Assembly: GCA_024690665.1 (NCBI GenBank)
Contig: JAILOU010000004.1
Coordinates: 1-61,370, forward strand
Direction: 5' to 3'
Length of the DNA stretch: 61,370 nt
Source: Eubacterium sp.
GTDB taxonomy: Bacteria > Bacillota > Clostridia > Lachnospirales > Lachnospiraceae
This document shows positions 46,316 to 55,651 of the stretch, in pieces. The position numbers and the translations under genes were made by a program. Position 1 is the first letter of the stretch. Every line of letters starts with the position of its first letter. The notes below the pieces were generated by a model. It was given only the letters and a program-made list of their open reading frames with translations, had not been told where the DNA came from and ran no database searches.

Positions 46316-47857
46316 ATGGCTAAAAAACCAACCGTGCTTATGATTTTGGATGGTTTTGGACTCAATGATGAAACAAATGGAAATGCGGTATTCAAGGCAA
46401 AGACCCCGCATATTGACGGGCTTATGGAAAAGTATCCATGGGCAAAGGGCAATGCAAGTGGTCTTGCAGTCGGATTACCGGATGGACAGATGGGCAATTC
46501 TGAAGTCGGACATATGAATATGGGAGCCGGAAGAATTGTATACCAGGAATTAACACGTATTACAAAGGAAATTGAAGACGGAGATTTTTTTGCGAATCCT
46601 AGATTAAAAGAAGCATTTGACCATGTAAAAAAACATGAAAGTGCCATGCATCTGTATGGACTGCTTTCTGACGGTGGTGTGCATTCTCACAACACTCATT
46701 TATATGGACTATTGGAAATGGCAAAGCGAGAGGGCGTAAAAGATGTTTATGTTCATTGCTTTTTGGATGGAAGAGATACGGCTCCAACATCCGGGGAAGG
46801 CTATGTAAAAGAACTGCAAGATAAGATGAAGGAAATCGGTGTTGGTAAGATTGCAAGTGTATGCGGTCGTTATTATGCAATGGATCGTGATAATCGCTGG
46901 GATCGTGTTCAAAAAGCCTATGATATGCTGACAAAAGGAATTGGTCATAAGGCCGATGATGCGGTGCAGGCTGTAAAAGAATCTTATGCAAAAGATGTGA
47001 CGGATGAATTCGTAGAACCGGTTGTGATTATGGAAGACTCTAAGCCGGTTGCAACCATCCGAGATTCAGATGCCATTATCTTCTATAATTTCCGTCCGGA
47101 TCGCGCAAGACAGATTACCAGAACATTTTGTGCTGATGATTTTGACGGATTTGACAGGGGATCGCGTCTGCAGGTAAAGTATGTATGCTTTACAGAATAT
47201 GATGTCACAATCCCGAATAAAACCATTGCTTTTGAGAAAGTGAAATTAAAAGAAACATTTGGAGAGTTCCTTGCGGAACATGGATTAAAACAGGCGAGAA
47301 TTGCAGAGACAGAAAAGTATGCACATGTTACCTTTTTCTTTAATGGAGGAGTAGAAGAGCCGAATGAAGGAGAAGACAGAATTCTTGTTAATTCTCCTAA
47401 GGTGGCAACTTACGATTTGAAGCCTGAGATGAGTGCATATGAAGTGTGCGACAGATTGTGTGAAGCAATCACCTCACAAAAATATGATGTGATTATTATC
47501 AATTTTGCAAACCCGGATATGGTGGGACATACCGGTGTGATTGATGCCGCTGTTAAAGCAGTGGAAGCTGTAGATGAGTGCGTGGGAAAAGCGTATGACG
47601 CGCTTATGAAAGTAGACGGTCAGATGTTTTTATGCGCCGATCATGGAAATGCAGAGCAGCTGATTGATCCGGTTACAAATGAAAGCTTTACCGCTCATAC
47701 GATTAATCCGGTTCCGTTTGTGTTAATCAATTACAAGGAAGGATATGTTCTTGACGAAGGTGGTCGTCTGGCAGATATTGTACCGACCTTAATAGAGATG
47801 ATGGACTTAAAGCAGCCACAAGAAATGACCGGTCGTTCACTCCTGATTCAAAAGTAA
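46316..47857 (+). CDS. gpmI: 2,3-bisphosphoglycerate-independent phosphoglycerate mutase
   Basis: 513 aa, Mn-dependent alkaline-phosphatase-fold enzyme. VLMILDGFGLND metal site, catalytic Ser in GNSEVGHMNMGAGR, HSHNTHLYGLL, FLDGRDTAP, CADHGNAEQ metal site. Interconverts 3- and 2-phosphoglycerate. CGGAGG upstream of ATG; last gene of the gap operon. Confidence 0.97.
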   Translation: MAKKPTVLMILDGFGLNDETNGNAVFKAKTPHIDGLMEKYPWAKGNASGLAVGLPDGQMGNSEVGHMNMGAGRIVYQELTRITKEIEDGDFFANPRLKEAFDHVKKHESAMHLYGLLSDGGVHSHNTHLYGLLEMAKREGVKDVYVHCFLDGRDTAPTSGEGYVKELQDKMKEIGVGKIASVCGRYYAMDRDNRWDRVQKAYDMLTKGIGHKADDAVQAVKESYAKDVTDEFVEPVVIMEDSKPVATIRDSDAIIFYNFRPDRARQITRTFCADDFDGFDRGSRLQVKYVCFTEYDVTIPNKTIAFEKVKLKETFGEFLAEHGLKQARIAETEKYAHVTFFFNGGVEEPNEGEDRILVNSPKVATYDLKPEMSAYEVCDRLCEAITSQKYDVIIINFANPDMVGHTGVIDAAVKAVEAVDECVGKAYDALMKVDGQMFLCADHGNAEQLIDPVTNESFTAHTINPVPFVLINYKEGYVLDEGGRLADIVPTLIEMMDLKQPQEMTGRSLLIQK

Positions 47858-47862
47858 AATAA

Positions 47863-47893
47863 TAGCACGCTATGCCTTAGGCGTAGCGTGCTA
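47863..47893. terminator. Hairpin shared by gpmI and the convergent PilZ gene
   Basis: TAGCACGCTA-TGCC (47863-47876), loop, GGCG-TAGCGTGCTA (47880-47893). It is 19 bp after the gpmI stop and contains the last four codons and the stop of the PilZ gene. On the minus strand it is followed by TTATTTTA, so termination there is plausible; on the plus strand only AAAATAT follows. Confidence 0.65.
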
Positions 47894-48212
47894 AAATATC
47901 GTATAAATCAATTGGTGAATTTTCAAATTCTCCACCATATTGAAAATGTTCGTTGTCAATGGCTTCGCTTCGAATGATTTTTACAACCGTCATAATCGGA
48001 GATTCATTCAACGCGAAATCAAGACGCGCGTTAAAATAATAATTTTCCGGTAAAACACATTCAGATATAAAACCGATTCCGGTTTCTGAGATGTCATTTA
48101 CCATAATTGGCGCATCTAAATTCGTAATCATAATATTGTCTTGTCCGTACAGATCGCAGATGCTAAGAGATAGTGATATCGGCAATCTTTCGTAGTCTCG
48201 TTTGTTAAACAT
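47877..48212 (-). CDS. PilZ-domain protein (putative c-di-GMP receptor)
   Basis: 111 aa, a lone PilZ domain. The RxxxR motif is in NKRDYERLP (residues ~3-11) and the D/NxSxxG motif in NDISETGIGF (near residue 40). It should bind cyclic di-GMP; the effector output is unknown, as no flagellar, cellulose or GGDEF gene is nearby. ATG 48212 has AAGGAG nine bases upstream; the frame starts three codons earlier with TTG. The last residues are encoded by the terminator-like hairpin. Confidence 0.8.
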   Translation of the reverse strand: MFNKRDYERLPISLSLSICDLYGQDNIMITNLDAPIMVNDISETGIGFISECVLPENYYFNARLDFALNESPIMTVVKIIRSEAIDNEHFQYGGEFENSPIDLYDILARYA

Positions 48213-48284
48213 CTTAATCAACTCCTTTATTCAAGTCCGTCCCTGGAGCTTTGTTACATGGTTACTCTTTTGAGTTTCTTTCAT

Positions 48285-48313
48285 ACTATACCTTATTTTT
48301 TTTCGTTCGTCAA
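48285..48313 (-). promoter_or_regulatory. PilZ gene promoter
   Basis: Minus strand: -35 TTGACG (48308-48313), 17 bp spacer, -10 TATAGT (48285-48290). Confidence 0.7.
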
Positions 48314-48423
48314 TTGAAAATAGTTAAAAAGTCCTAGGATATAAAAGTTATTATGTACAAAAGGCTATGTGAAATTGGGACATTTTTCTACATGGCAGAT
48401 AGCATAAGATAGCAGTGATATAA

Positions 48424-48453
48424 TTGACTTTGCTAAAAAATATGTATTATACT
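48424..48453 (+). promoter_or_regulatory. purF promoter
   Basis: -35 TTGACT (48424-48429), 18 bp spacer, -10 TATACT (48448-48453), about 60 bp before the purF ATG. Confidence 0.6.
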
Positions 48454-48514
48454 AATTCTGTTCGATTGTTGATACAGTCGTCATATTAAGACTTTCATAG
48501 AAAAGGATAATCAC

Positions 48515-49963
48515 ATGAAATACAACGAAAAAGAATGTCAATGTCAGCCGGATAGTGGACTCCATGAAGAGTGCGGCGTATTCGGTATGTATGATTTTGA
48601 CCGGAAAGATGTAGCATCTTCCATCTATTATGGTTTGTTTGCATTGCAACATCGCGGACAGGAAAGCTGTGGTATTGCAGTAAGCGATACAGAAGGACCA
48701 AAAGGAAAAGTGGATTCTTATAAGGGAATGGGACTTGTGAATGAAGTCTTTACGCATGAGAATCTGGCTGGATTAAAGGGAAATCTTGGCGTGGGTCACG
48801 TTCGCTATTCCACGGCAGGTGCTTCAACAAGAGAAAACGCACAGCCATTGGTTTTGAATTATGTAAAGGGAACACTGGCGCTTGCACACAACGGTAATCT
48901 GATTAATGCCAATGAACTTCGAAAAGATCTGGCCTATACCGGGGCAATCTTTCAGACAACAATTGATTCTGAAGTGATTGCGTATCATATTGCAAGAGAA
49001 CGTCTAAACAGTAAGTCGGCTCAGGAAGCAGTGCTTCGCGCCTGTCAAAAGATTAAGGGTGCATATTCTCTTGTGGTTGCCAGTCCGAGAAAATTAATCG
49101 GAGCCAGAGATCCATTTGGATTTAAACCGCTTGTAATCGGCAAACGAGACAATGCTTATATTATTACATCGGAAACCTGTGCGCTTGAAACACTTGATGC
49201 AGAGTTCATTCGGGATGTGGAACCGGGAGAAGTGGTAACCATCACCGCAGATGGAATTACATCGGATAAGACTATGTGTCTTAAGAGCGAAGACCAGGCA
49301 CGTTGTATTTTTGAATATATTTATTTTGCAAGACCTGACAGTCACATTGATGGAGTCAGCGTCTATAATTCCAGAATCCTTGCCGGTAAGTATCTTGCCA
49401 TGGACAGTCCTGTCGATGCTGACCTGGTTGTCGGTGTACCGGAATCCGGTAATGCCGCAGCACTTGGGTATGCGCTTCAGTCTGGAATCCCGTATGGGAC
49501 TGCCTTTATTAAAAATGGTTACGTTGGACGTACCTTTATTAAGCCGCAGCAAAGTTCGAGAGAATCAGCGGTTCGCATTAAGCTGAATGTATTAAAAGAA
49601 GCCGTAGCCGGCAAACGAGTGATTATGATTGATGATTCCATTGTACGAGGTACTACATCTGATCGAATCGTCAATATGCTTAAAGAAGCTGGAGCAAAAG
49701 AAGTTCATGTTCGAATTTCATCGCCGCCATTTTTATGGCCATGTTATTTTGGAACCGATATTCCGGAGCGTGAGCAGCTGATTGCTTATAACAGAACGGT
49801 AGAAGATATCAAAAAGATTATTCAGGCTGATTCGCTTGGATATTTGAAAATTGAACGTTTGGAAGAGCTTGTCGGAGGACTTTCCATATGCAAGGGATGT
49901 TTTACCGGAAAGTATCCATTAGAACCACCAAAAGAAGATATTCGCGGAGAATTTGACAGATAA
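48515..49963 (+). CDS. purF: Amidophosphoribosyltransferase
   Basis: 482 aa, first step of purine synthesis. A 19-residue propeptide ends in HEE before the nucleophile Cys20 (CGVFGMYDF). Glutaminase domain with GVGHVRYSTAG; PRPP loop VIMIDDSIVRGTT. Cysteines in ARCIFEY, WPCYFG and SICKGC fit the 4Fe-4S cluster of the Bacillus-type enzyme, which is oxygen-sensitive. Start with AAAGGA upstream; purB follows after 12 bp. Confidence 0.96.
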   Translation: MKYNEKECQCQPDSGLHEECGVFGMYDFDRKDVASSIYYGLFALQHRGQESCGIAVSDTEGPKGKVDSYKGMGLVNEVFTHENLAGLKGNLGVGHVRYSTAGASTRENAQPLVLNYVKGTLALAHNGNLINANELRKDLAYTGAIFQTTIDSEVIAYHIARERLNSKSAQEAVLRACQKIKGAYSLVVASPRKLIGARDPFGFKPLVIGKRDNAYIITSETCALETLDAEFIRDVEPGEVVTITADGITSDKTMCLKSEDQARCIFEYIYFARPDSHIDGVSVYNSRILAGKYLAMDSPVDADLVVGVPESGNAAALGYALQSGIPYGTAFIKNGYVGRTFIKPQQSSRESAVRIKLNVLKEAVAGKRVIMIDDSIVRGTTSDRIVNMLKEAGAKEVHVRISSPPFLWPCYFGTDIPEREQLIAYNRTVEDIKKIIQADSLGYLKIERLEELVGGLSICKGCFTGKYPLEPPKEDIRGEFDR

Positions 49964-49975
49964 GGAGAAAAAAGT

Positions 49976-51409
49976 ATGAGTTACGATCGTTATGAAAGTC
50001 CGTTATCACAAAGATATGCAAGCAAAGAGATGCAGTACATCTTTTCACCGGAGAAAAAATTCCGTACCTGGAGAAAACTCTGGATTGCACTTGCTGAGAC
50101 AGAAAAAGAATTAGGGCTTAATATTACGCAGGAACAGATTGATGAACTGAAAAGTCATAAAGATGATATTAATTTTGAGGTTGCAAAAGAAAGAGAAAAG
50201 CTTGTAAGACATGATGTTATGTCTCATGTATATGCTTATGGACAGCAGTGTCCAAAAGCAGCCGGAATCATTCATCTTGGCGCAACTTCCTGCTTCGTTG
50301 GTGATAACACAGATATTATCCTGATGTCAGAAGCTTTGCAGCTGGTTCGCAAAAAACTGATCAATGTAATTGCGAAACTGTCTACATTTGCAAATGAATA
50401 TAAGGCGCTTCCAACACTTGGATTTACTCATTTTCAGCCGGCTCAGCCGACAACCGTCGGTAAGAGAGCAACGCTTTGGATTCAGGAGTTTATGATGGAT
50501 CTTGACGATCTTGATTATGTTCTTGGCTCACTTAAGATGCTCGGTTCTAAGGGAACGACAGGAACACAGGCAAGTTTCCTTGAGTTGTTCCACGGCGATT
50601 TTGAAAAGGTGAAGAAATTAGATCCGATGATTGCAGGTAAGATGGGATTTGACGGATGCTATCCGGTATCCGGCCAGACCTATTCTCGAAAAGTAGACAC
50701 CAGAGTATGCAATATTCTGGCAGGTATTGCTGCAAGTGCGCATAAGATGTCTAATGATATTCGTCTTCTTCAGCATCTGAAAGAAGTGGAGGAACCATTT
50801 GAAAAGAATCAGATCGGTTCATCTGCTATGGCTTATAAGAGAAATCCGATGCGTTCGGAAAGAATCGCATCGTTATCAAGATATGTCATGATTGATGCTT
50901 TGAATCCGGCAATTACTTCCGCTACGCAGTGGTTTGAAAGAACACTGGATGATTCTGCTAATAAGAGAATCTCGATTGCGGAAGGATTCCTCGCAATCGA
51001 TGGTGTGCTAGACTTGTGCATTAATGTAACGGATGGATTAAAGGTTTATGATAAAGTTATCACTCGCCATCTTATGAGCGAACTTAGCTTCATGGCAACG
51101 GAGAATATTATGATGGACGGCGTAGAAAAGGGCGGTAACCGCCAGGAACTTCACGAGAAGATTCGTCAGCTTTCCATGGAAGCAGGTAAAACAGTTAAAG
51201 AGCAGGGACTTGATAACAACCTGTTAGATTTAATTGCTGCAGATTCGACATTTGACCTTACATTAGAAGAACTTGAAAAGAATATGATTCCTTCTAATTA
51301 TGTTGGATGCGCACCGATGCAGGTAGATCTTTTCTTGGAAGAAGTCGTAAAACCGGTATTAGATGCTAACAAGGAATTACTTGGAGTTACTGCGGAAATT
51401 AACGTATAA
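49976..51409 (+). CDS. purB: Adenylosuccinate lyase
   Basis: 477 aa, fumarase/aspartase superfamily. Signature GSSAMAYKRNPMRSE near residue 282; LGATSCFVGDN and GFTHFQPAQPTTVGKR carry the other active-site residues. Acts twice in purine synthesis, on SAICAR and adenylosuccinate. Cotranscribed with purF. Confidence 0.96.
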   Translation: MSYDRYESPLSQRYASKEMQYIFSPEKKFRTWRKLWIALAETEKELGLNITQEQIDELKSHKDDINFEVAKEREKLVRHDVMSHVYAYGQQCPKAAGIIHLGATSCFVGDNTDIILMSEALQLVRKKLINVIAKLSTFANEYKALPTLGFTHFQPAQPTTVGKRATLWIQEFMMDLDDLDYVLGSLKMLGSKGTTGTQASFLELFHGDFEKVKKLDPMIAGKMGFDGCYPVSGQTYSRKVDTRVCNILAGIAASAHKMSNDIRLLQHLKEVEEPFEKNQIGSSAMAYKRNPMRSERIASLSRYVMIDALNPAITSATQWFERTLDDSANKRISIAEGFLAIDGVLDLCINVTDGLKVYDKVITRHLMSELSFMATENIMMDGVEKGGNRQELHEKIRQLSMEAGKTVKEQGLDNNLLDLIAADSTFDLTLEELEKNMIPSNYVGCAPMQVDLFLEEVVKPVLDANKELLGVTAEINV

Positions 51410-51418
51410 GATTAGGTG

Positions 51419-51447
51419 TTGTGTTTTTGGATTTGATATGCTATCAT
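51419..51447 (+). promoter_or_regulatory. secG promoter
   Basis: -35 TTGTGT (51419-51424), 17 bp spacer, extended -10 TGCTATCAT with core TATCAT (51442-51447). Confidence 0.5.
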
Positions 51448-51485
51448 AAAAAAGTTGTTATGTATAGTGAATAGGAGGTATCATT

Positions 51486-51737
51486 TTGGATACATTAAAA
51501 ATAATTTTAATCGTTGTTTTAATTGCAGTTTGTGCAATCGGCAGTATTATTATCCTGATGCAGGAAGGTAAACAGAACGGACTTGGAGCACTTAGCGGTT
51601 CTATGTCAACAAATGATTCTTACTGGAGTAAGAATAAAGGACGTTCTAAGGAAGGTACTTTGGTAAAGGTTACAACTTTATTTGTTGTATTATTTATGGG
51701 TATTTCTTTAGTACTTAGCATGGGATTCTTTAACTAG
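51486..51737 (+). CDS. secG: Preprotein translocase subunit SecG
   Basis: 83 aa starting with TTG, with AGGAGGT (51474-51480) upstream. Two membrane spans (residues ~3-20 and ~60-80) around the conserved loop LMQEGKQNGLGALSGS. Part of SecYEG. Typical first gene of the secG-rnr-smpB-ssrA cluster; followed by a strong terminator. Confidence 0.93.
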   Translation: MDTLKIILIVVLIAVCAIGSIIILMQEGKQNGLGALSGSMSTNDSYWSKNKGRSKEGTLVKVTTLFVVLFMGISLVLSMGFFN

Positions 51738-51745
51738 ACAGTTAC

Positions 51746-51781
51746 AAAAGGCGATTGTAGCAATACAATCGTCTTTTTTTT
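51746..51781 (+). terminator. Terminator after secG
   Basis: AAAAGGCGATTGTA (51746-51759), loop GCAA, TACAATCGTCTTTT (51764-51777), then T-tract. rnr follows without an obvious promoter of its own, so it probably depends on readthrough. Confidence 0.88.
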
Positions 51782-51811
51782 ACTTATCATAATTGTTTGA
51801 AAGGTTAGTAT

Positions 51812-53935
51812 ATGGAGAATATAGAAAGACAAAAGAATGTCTTATATGAATTTATTTGTGATCCCATCTATAAGCCGATGAAAGCGAAAGAAATCGCGAT
51901 GGTGTTAGGGGTTGATAAATCACGCAGGACGGAACTTCATAAGGTGCTTGATGCGCTTGTTATGGAAGGTAAGATTGATCTTCAATCGAACGGAAAGTAC
52001 AAAAAAGCATCCAATGAATCATATATCGGTGTTTATACAGCTCATCCAAAGGGATTTGGCTTTGTTACGGTAGAAGAATTAGAAGAAGATTTGTATGTCA
52101 GTGCTGAGGATACAAACGGCGCTTTTCATATGGATGAGGTTAAGGTGCAGGTGAAGGGAACACCCGCGGGCAGAAGAAAAGAGGCCAAGGTTGTTGAGGT
52201 GATTTCACATGGCCTGAAAACGGTTGTCGGCACCTATGAAGCAAGTGATGGATTTGGGTTTGTACGCCCCGATAATGAGCGGTTTCTTAAAGACATCTTT
52301 ATCAGTGAAAAGGATGCATGCGGAGCAGTTGAAGGACACAAAGTTGTTGTGGAAATCAAAAGCTTTGGAGATGAACGACATAAGCCGGAAGGAAAAGTGG
52401 TTGAGATTCTCGGACACAAAAACGATCCCGGCGTTGATATCCTTTCGATTGCAATGGATTATGAGCTCCCGATGGAGTTTTCGGAGAAAATCTTAAAGCA
52501 GGCAACGAATGTAGCAAAGCCTGTCAGTGAAAAGGATATGGAAGGCAGAAAAGATCTTCGCGATGTATTCATGGTAACAATTGACGGAGAGGATGCCAAA
52601 GATTTAGATGATGCAGTGTCCCTGTCTGTAGATGAGAAAGGATATCATCTGGGGGTACATATTGCGGATGTTACCAACTATGTACAAGAAGGTAGTGCGC
52701 TCGATAGAGAAGCGCTGAATCGCAGTACATCTGTGTATCTGGTTGACCGCGTAATTCCAATGCTTCCACATACATTATCCAACGGCATCTGTTCGCTTAA
52801 TGAAGGGGAAGACAGACTTGCGCTAAGCTGCCTTATGACATTTGACGAACGTGGTGAATTAACAGCACATGAAATTACGGAATCGGTAATCCATGTCAAT
52901 CACAGAATGACGTATACTGCCGTTAATGAAATTGTGACAAACCATAACCGCGAGTATATGGAAAAGTATGCCGATTGTGTGGTAACATTTGAACAGATGT
53001 TGGAACTTGCCAAAATTTTAAGGAAGAAACGAAGAAAAAGAGGCTCGATCGATTTTGAGTTTCCGGAGACAAAAGTAATCCTTGATGAGCAGGGAAAACC
53101 TGTTGCGATAAAACCGTATGATCGAAATTCGGCGACAAAGATTATTGAAGACTTTATGCTTGCGGCCAATGAAACTGTTGCGGAGGATTATTACTGGCAG
53201 GAACTTCCGTTTTTATACCGCGTGCATGAACAACCGGACAAGGATAAGATTTCGAATCTTTCGGAATTTTTACATAACTTTGGTGTATACTTAAACACGA
53301 ATCGTGAGACGATTCACCCGAAAGAATTTCAAAAGATATTAGAAAAGATAGAAGACACACCGGAAGAGAGCCTGATTTCGAGATTGACGCTTCGTTCCAT
53401 GAAGCAGGCAAAATACAATCCGCAGTGTCTGGGACACTTTGGACTTGCAGCAAAGTATTATTGTCATTTCACATCGCCGATTCGTCGTTATCCGGATCTG
53501 CAGATCCACAGAATTATCAAGGAGAATCTTCGCGGGCGTTTAAAGGAAGAACGTATCCGGCATTACGAAGAAATCCTCGGAACTGTTGCAGACAGAACCA
53601 GTAAGTTAGAACGAAGAGCTGCGGAAGCTGAGCGGGAAACCATCAGGCTTAAGCAGGCGGAATATATGAGCGGACATATTGGCGAGGTGTTTGATGGCGT
53701 CATATCAAGTATTACGGCATTTGGAATCTATGTCGAGCTTGCGAATACAATCGAAGGATTGATTCATGTAACCCGTCTTACGGATGACTATTATTACTAT
53801 GACGAAGAAAGACATGTGATGGTTGGAGAAGCTAAAAATAAAGAATACAAGCTTGGACAGACCGTGCGTATTAAAGTTGTGGATACGGATGTCATGAGAC
53901 ATACAATTGATTTTTCAATGGTTTCAGAAGAATAA
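51812..53935 (+). CDS. rnr: Ribonuclease R
   Basis: 707 aa, 3'-5' exoribonuclease that degrades structured RNA and helps clear mRNAs at tmRNA-rescued ribosomes. Winged-helix N-terminus, two cold-shock domains (GFGFVTVEE, GFGFVRPDN), RNB domain with DAKDLDDAVSLS and HIADVTNYV metal site, YCHFTSPIRRYPDLQIHR, and a C-terminal S1 domain (ISSITAFGIYVEL). Followed by smpB after 11 bp. Confidence 0.96.
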   Translation: MENIERQKNVLYEFICDPIYKPMKAKEIAMVLGVDKSRRTELHKVLDALVMEGKIDLQSNGKYKKASNESYIGVYTAHPKGFGFVTVEELEEDLYVSAEDTNGAFHMDEVKVQVKGTPAGRRKEAKVVEVISHGLKTVVGTYEASDGFGFVRPDNERFLKDIFISEKDACGAVEGHKVVVEIKSFGDERHKPEGKVVEILGHKNDPGVDILSIAMDYELPMEFSEKILKQATNVAKPVSEKDMEGRKDLRDVFMVTIDGEDAKDLDDAVSLSVDEKGYHLGVHIADVTNYVQEGSALDREALNRSTSVYLVDRVIPMLPHTLSNGICSLNEGEDRLALSCLMTFDERGELTAHEITESVIHVNHRMTYTAVNEIVTNHNREYMEKYADCVVTFEQMLELAKILRKKRRKRGSIDFEFPETKVILDEQGKPVAIKPYDRNSATKIIEDFMLAANETVAEDYYWQELPFLYRVHEQPDKDKISNLSEFLHNFGVYLNTNRETIHPKEFQKILEKIEDTPEESLISRLTLRSMKQAKYNPQCLGHFGLAAKYYCHFTSPIRRYPDLQIHRIIKENLRGRLKEERIRHYEEILGTVADRTSKLERRAAEAERETIRLKQAEYMSGHIGEVFDGVISSITAFGIYVELANTIEGLIHVTRLTDDYYYYDEERHVMVGEAKNKEYKLGQTVRIKVVDTDVMRHTIDFSMVSEE

Positions 53936-53946
53936 AAGGAGCAGAC

Positions 53947-54411
53947 ATGGGTAAGAGTGCGACAAAACTAATAGCGAATAACAAAAAAGCATTTCATGAT
54001 TACTTTATAGAAGAAAAATACGAGGCAGGCATCTCGCTTGTGGGTACGGAGGTTAAGTCTCTGCGACAAGGAAAGTGCAGTATCAAAGAGGCTTATATAC
54101 AGATTAAGGATGGAGAAATTATTATTTACGGCATGAATGTGTCTCCTTATGAGAAGGGAAATATCTTCAACAAAGATCCTCTAAGACCGCGTAAATTACT
54201 AATGCATAAAGCCGAAATTAATAAGCTTGCAGGTAAGATTAAGGAAAAAGGTTTTACGATTGTTCCGCTGCAGGTGTATTTTAAAGGAAGCCTTGTGAAG
54301 GTTGAGATTGCGTTGGCGAAAGGTAAGAAACTGTACGACAAACGTCAGGACATTGCTAAGAAGGATATGAAGCGCGAGGCGGAACGTGAATTTAAGATTC
54401 GAAATCTGTAA
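53947..54411 (+). CDS. smpB: SsrA-binding protein
   Basis: 154 aa. NKKAFHDYFIEEKYEAGISL, GTEVKSLRQGK and the basic C-terminal tail KKLYDKRQDIAKKDMKREA are typical of SmpB, which carries tmRNA to stalled ribosomes. AAAGGAG upstream. The tmRNA gene lies 2.5 kb downstream, further than usual. Confidence 0.97.
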   Translation: MGKSATKLIANNKKAFHDYFIEEKYEAGISLVGTEVKSLRQGKCSIKEAYIQIKDGEIIIYGMNVSPYEKGNIFNKDPLRPRKLLMHKAEINKLAGKIKEKGFTIVPLQVYFKGSLVKVEIALAKGKKLYDKRQDIAKKDMKREAEREFKIRNL

Positions 54412-54486
54412 AATAATCCGTTTGGTATCTATGGACATCTTGACGATGACTGGTCTTTCAGTTATATTCAAAAAGGATATCTAAAA

Positions 54487-54528
54487 GCGAAAATGGTTAT
54501 TTGGATAATCGTTTTCGTTTTTTGTTTT
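54487..54528 (+). terminator. Terminator after smpB
   Basis: 14-pair stem GCGAAAATGGTTAT (54487-54500) with ATAATCGTTTTCGT (54505-54518), three G-U pairs, loop TTGG, then TTTTTGTTTTTGG. Confidence 0.8.
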
Positions 54529-54542
54529 TGGAGGAGAAGAAT

Positions 54543-55583
54543 ATGTCAGACACTATGTTGTATGAGAAGTTTAAAGGGGTATGTCTTTCGGAACAAGAAT
54601 ATAAAAGTCTGGAGGATACGAATGAGATTCCGCGCTGGCTCATTACCTGTGTGGGTGGAATTCAAAATCTGTCGAAGAATACTTCGCCGGCAGGAAAGTA
54701 TACGGGGAAATTTGTAGATGCAATTCGTAATTATGAGCAGCTGATGTTTCTTGAAGAAGATAAACCGGATGGCCATGATTTTGAAGAGCGCATCTGTATG
54801 AATCTGTTTAAAAATATTTTGGTATTTAGTATTACACCGGGGTATGACGCTGAAAAGAAGCGTTATGAAACCATGGTGCCACTTGTAAAGCCGGTTGCAA
54901 TTCCGCTTGTGAAAGTATCAGGGGCTAAGACAAAGGAAGTTTCGGGAGAAGATGGTAGTACACGCTACCTGCTTACGATTGGTTTTGATGATGGCAGTGA
55001 ATATACAGCACTTTTATTTACAAAAAAAGACGGTAAAGTCAGTCTGGATCACAATTGGTCTTTGGCGGTTAACAGCGTGATATTTTCAGATGTTGTTTCG
55101 GGAGAGGTGTTATCGGAAGAAGAAATTCCGGCTTATCTGGATAAATTGGAAACTGTCTTTGCGAAGGTTTTGAAAGAAAGATTTGATTTTGAGCAGCGTA
55201 GAGGAGTACTAAAAAAGTTGTTTGAAGAGCCGGAATGTAACCAACTGGCTACCGGTATTTATGCGACCGCAGACGGTTTTGCAGACATGATTATCAGTCA
55301 TCTTGACAAATTGGCGTATACGGAAACGGCAAGACAGCTGCATAAAGAAATCCGTCCACATCAGGATTTGAAAAAAGAAGCAGAAAAGAAAGCGCAGGAT
55401 TATCGCGATCAATTTGATAAGAATCGGCGTAAACTGTGGGGAGCCGGACTGGTACGCCAAAGAAGGATGAAACCGCTTTTGCTTGAACTACAGGATAATG
55501 CAAAAAAAGAAGATAAACGTGCCATGGAAGAACAACAGGCAAGCCGTGATATCTGTCTTGAGATCATTAATGAATTAATATAA
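54543..55583 (+). CDS. Unknown soluble protein with charged C-terminal helices
   Basis: 346 aa, no family recognised. No signal or membrane span. The N-terminal two-thirds are mixed (RWLITCVGGIQNLSK near residue 31; YLLTIGFDDGSEYTALLFTKK near residue 140 looks like a beta-meander). Residues ~270-346 are strongly helical and charged (KKEAEKKAQDYRDQFDKNRRK), a probable coiled coil. GGAGGAGAAG gives the start at ATG 54543; the frame is open further upstream into the terminator. It stands alone between the smpB terminator and a thioredoxin-like gene. Confidence 0.75.
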   Translation: MSDTMLYEKFKGVCLSEQEYKSLEDTNEIPRWLITCVGGIQNLSKNTSPAGKYTGKFVDAIRNYEQLMFLEEDKPDGHDFEERICMNLFKNILVFSITPGYDAEKKRYETMVPLVKPVAIPLVKVSGAKTKEVSGEDGSTRYLLTIGFDDGSEYTALLFTKKDGKVSLDHNWSLAVNSVIFSDVVSGEVLSEEEIPAYLDKLETVFAKVLKERFDFEQRRGVLKKLFEEPECNQLATGIYATADGFADMIISHLDKLAYTETARQLHKEIRPHQDLKKEAEKKAQDYRDQFDKNRRKLWGAGLVRQRRMKPLLLELQDNAKKEDKRAMEEQQASRDICLEIINELI

Positions 55584-55651
55584 TGTAAGTTTAGCGAAAA
55601 CCATTGCGGCAAAATGTAATCCGTAAACATTTTGATAAAGAGGGTGAAGAC

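Larger units (their letters stand above)
48213..48514. other. Gene-free region between the PilZ gene and purF
   Basis: About 300 bp, A/T-rich, with two divergent promoters and nothing else recognised. No purine or PreQ1 riboswitch core and no T-box were seen. Confidence 0.5.

Noticed and set aside
46063-46647. 194-codon minus-strand frame across capA-like/gpmI junction
   Set aside because: Spans two well-supported plus-strand genes; shadow frame.
48213-48514. Riboswitch or T-box upstream of purF
   Set aside because: No purine riboswitch core or T-box consensus seen; only promoters.
54420-54500. Protein-like reading FGIYGHLDDDWSFSYIQKGY after smpB
   Set aside because: No start codon or ribosome binding site, and it runs into the smpB terminator. 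It could be a gene remnant but is too short to support.
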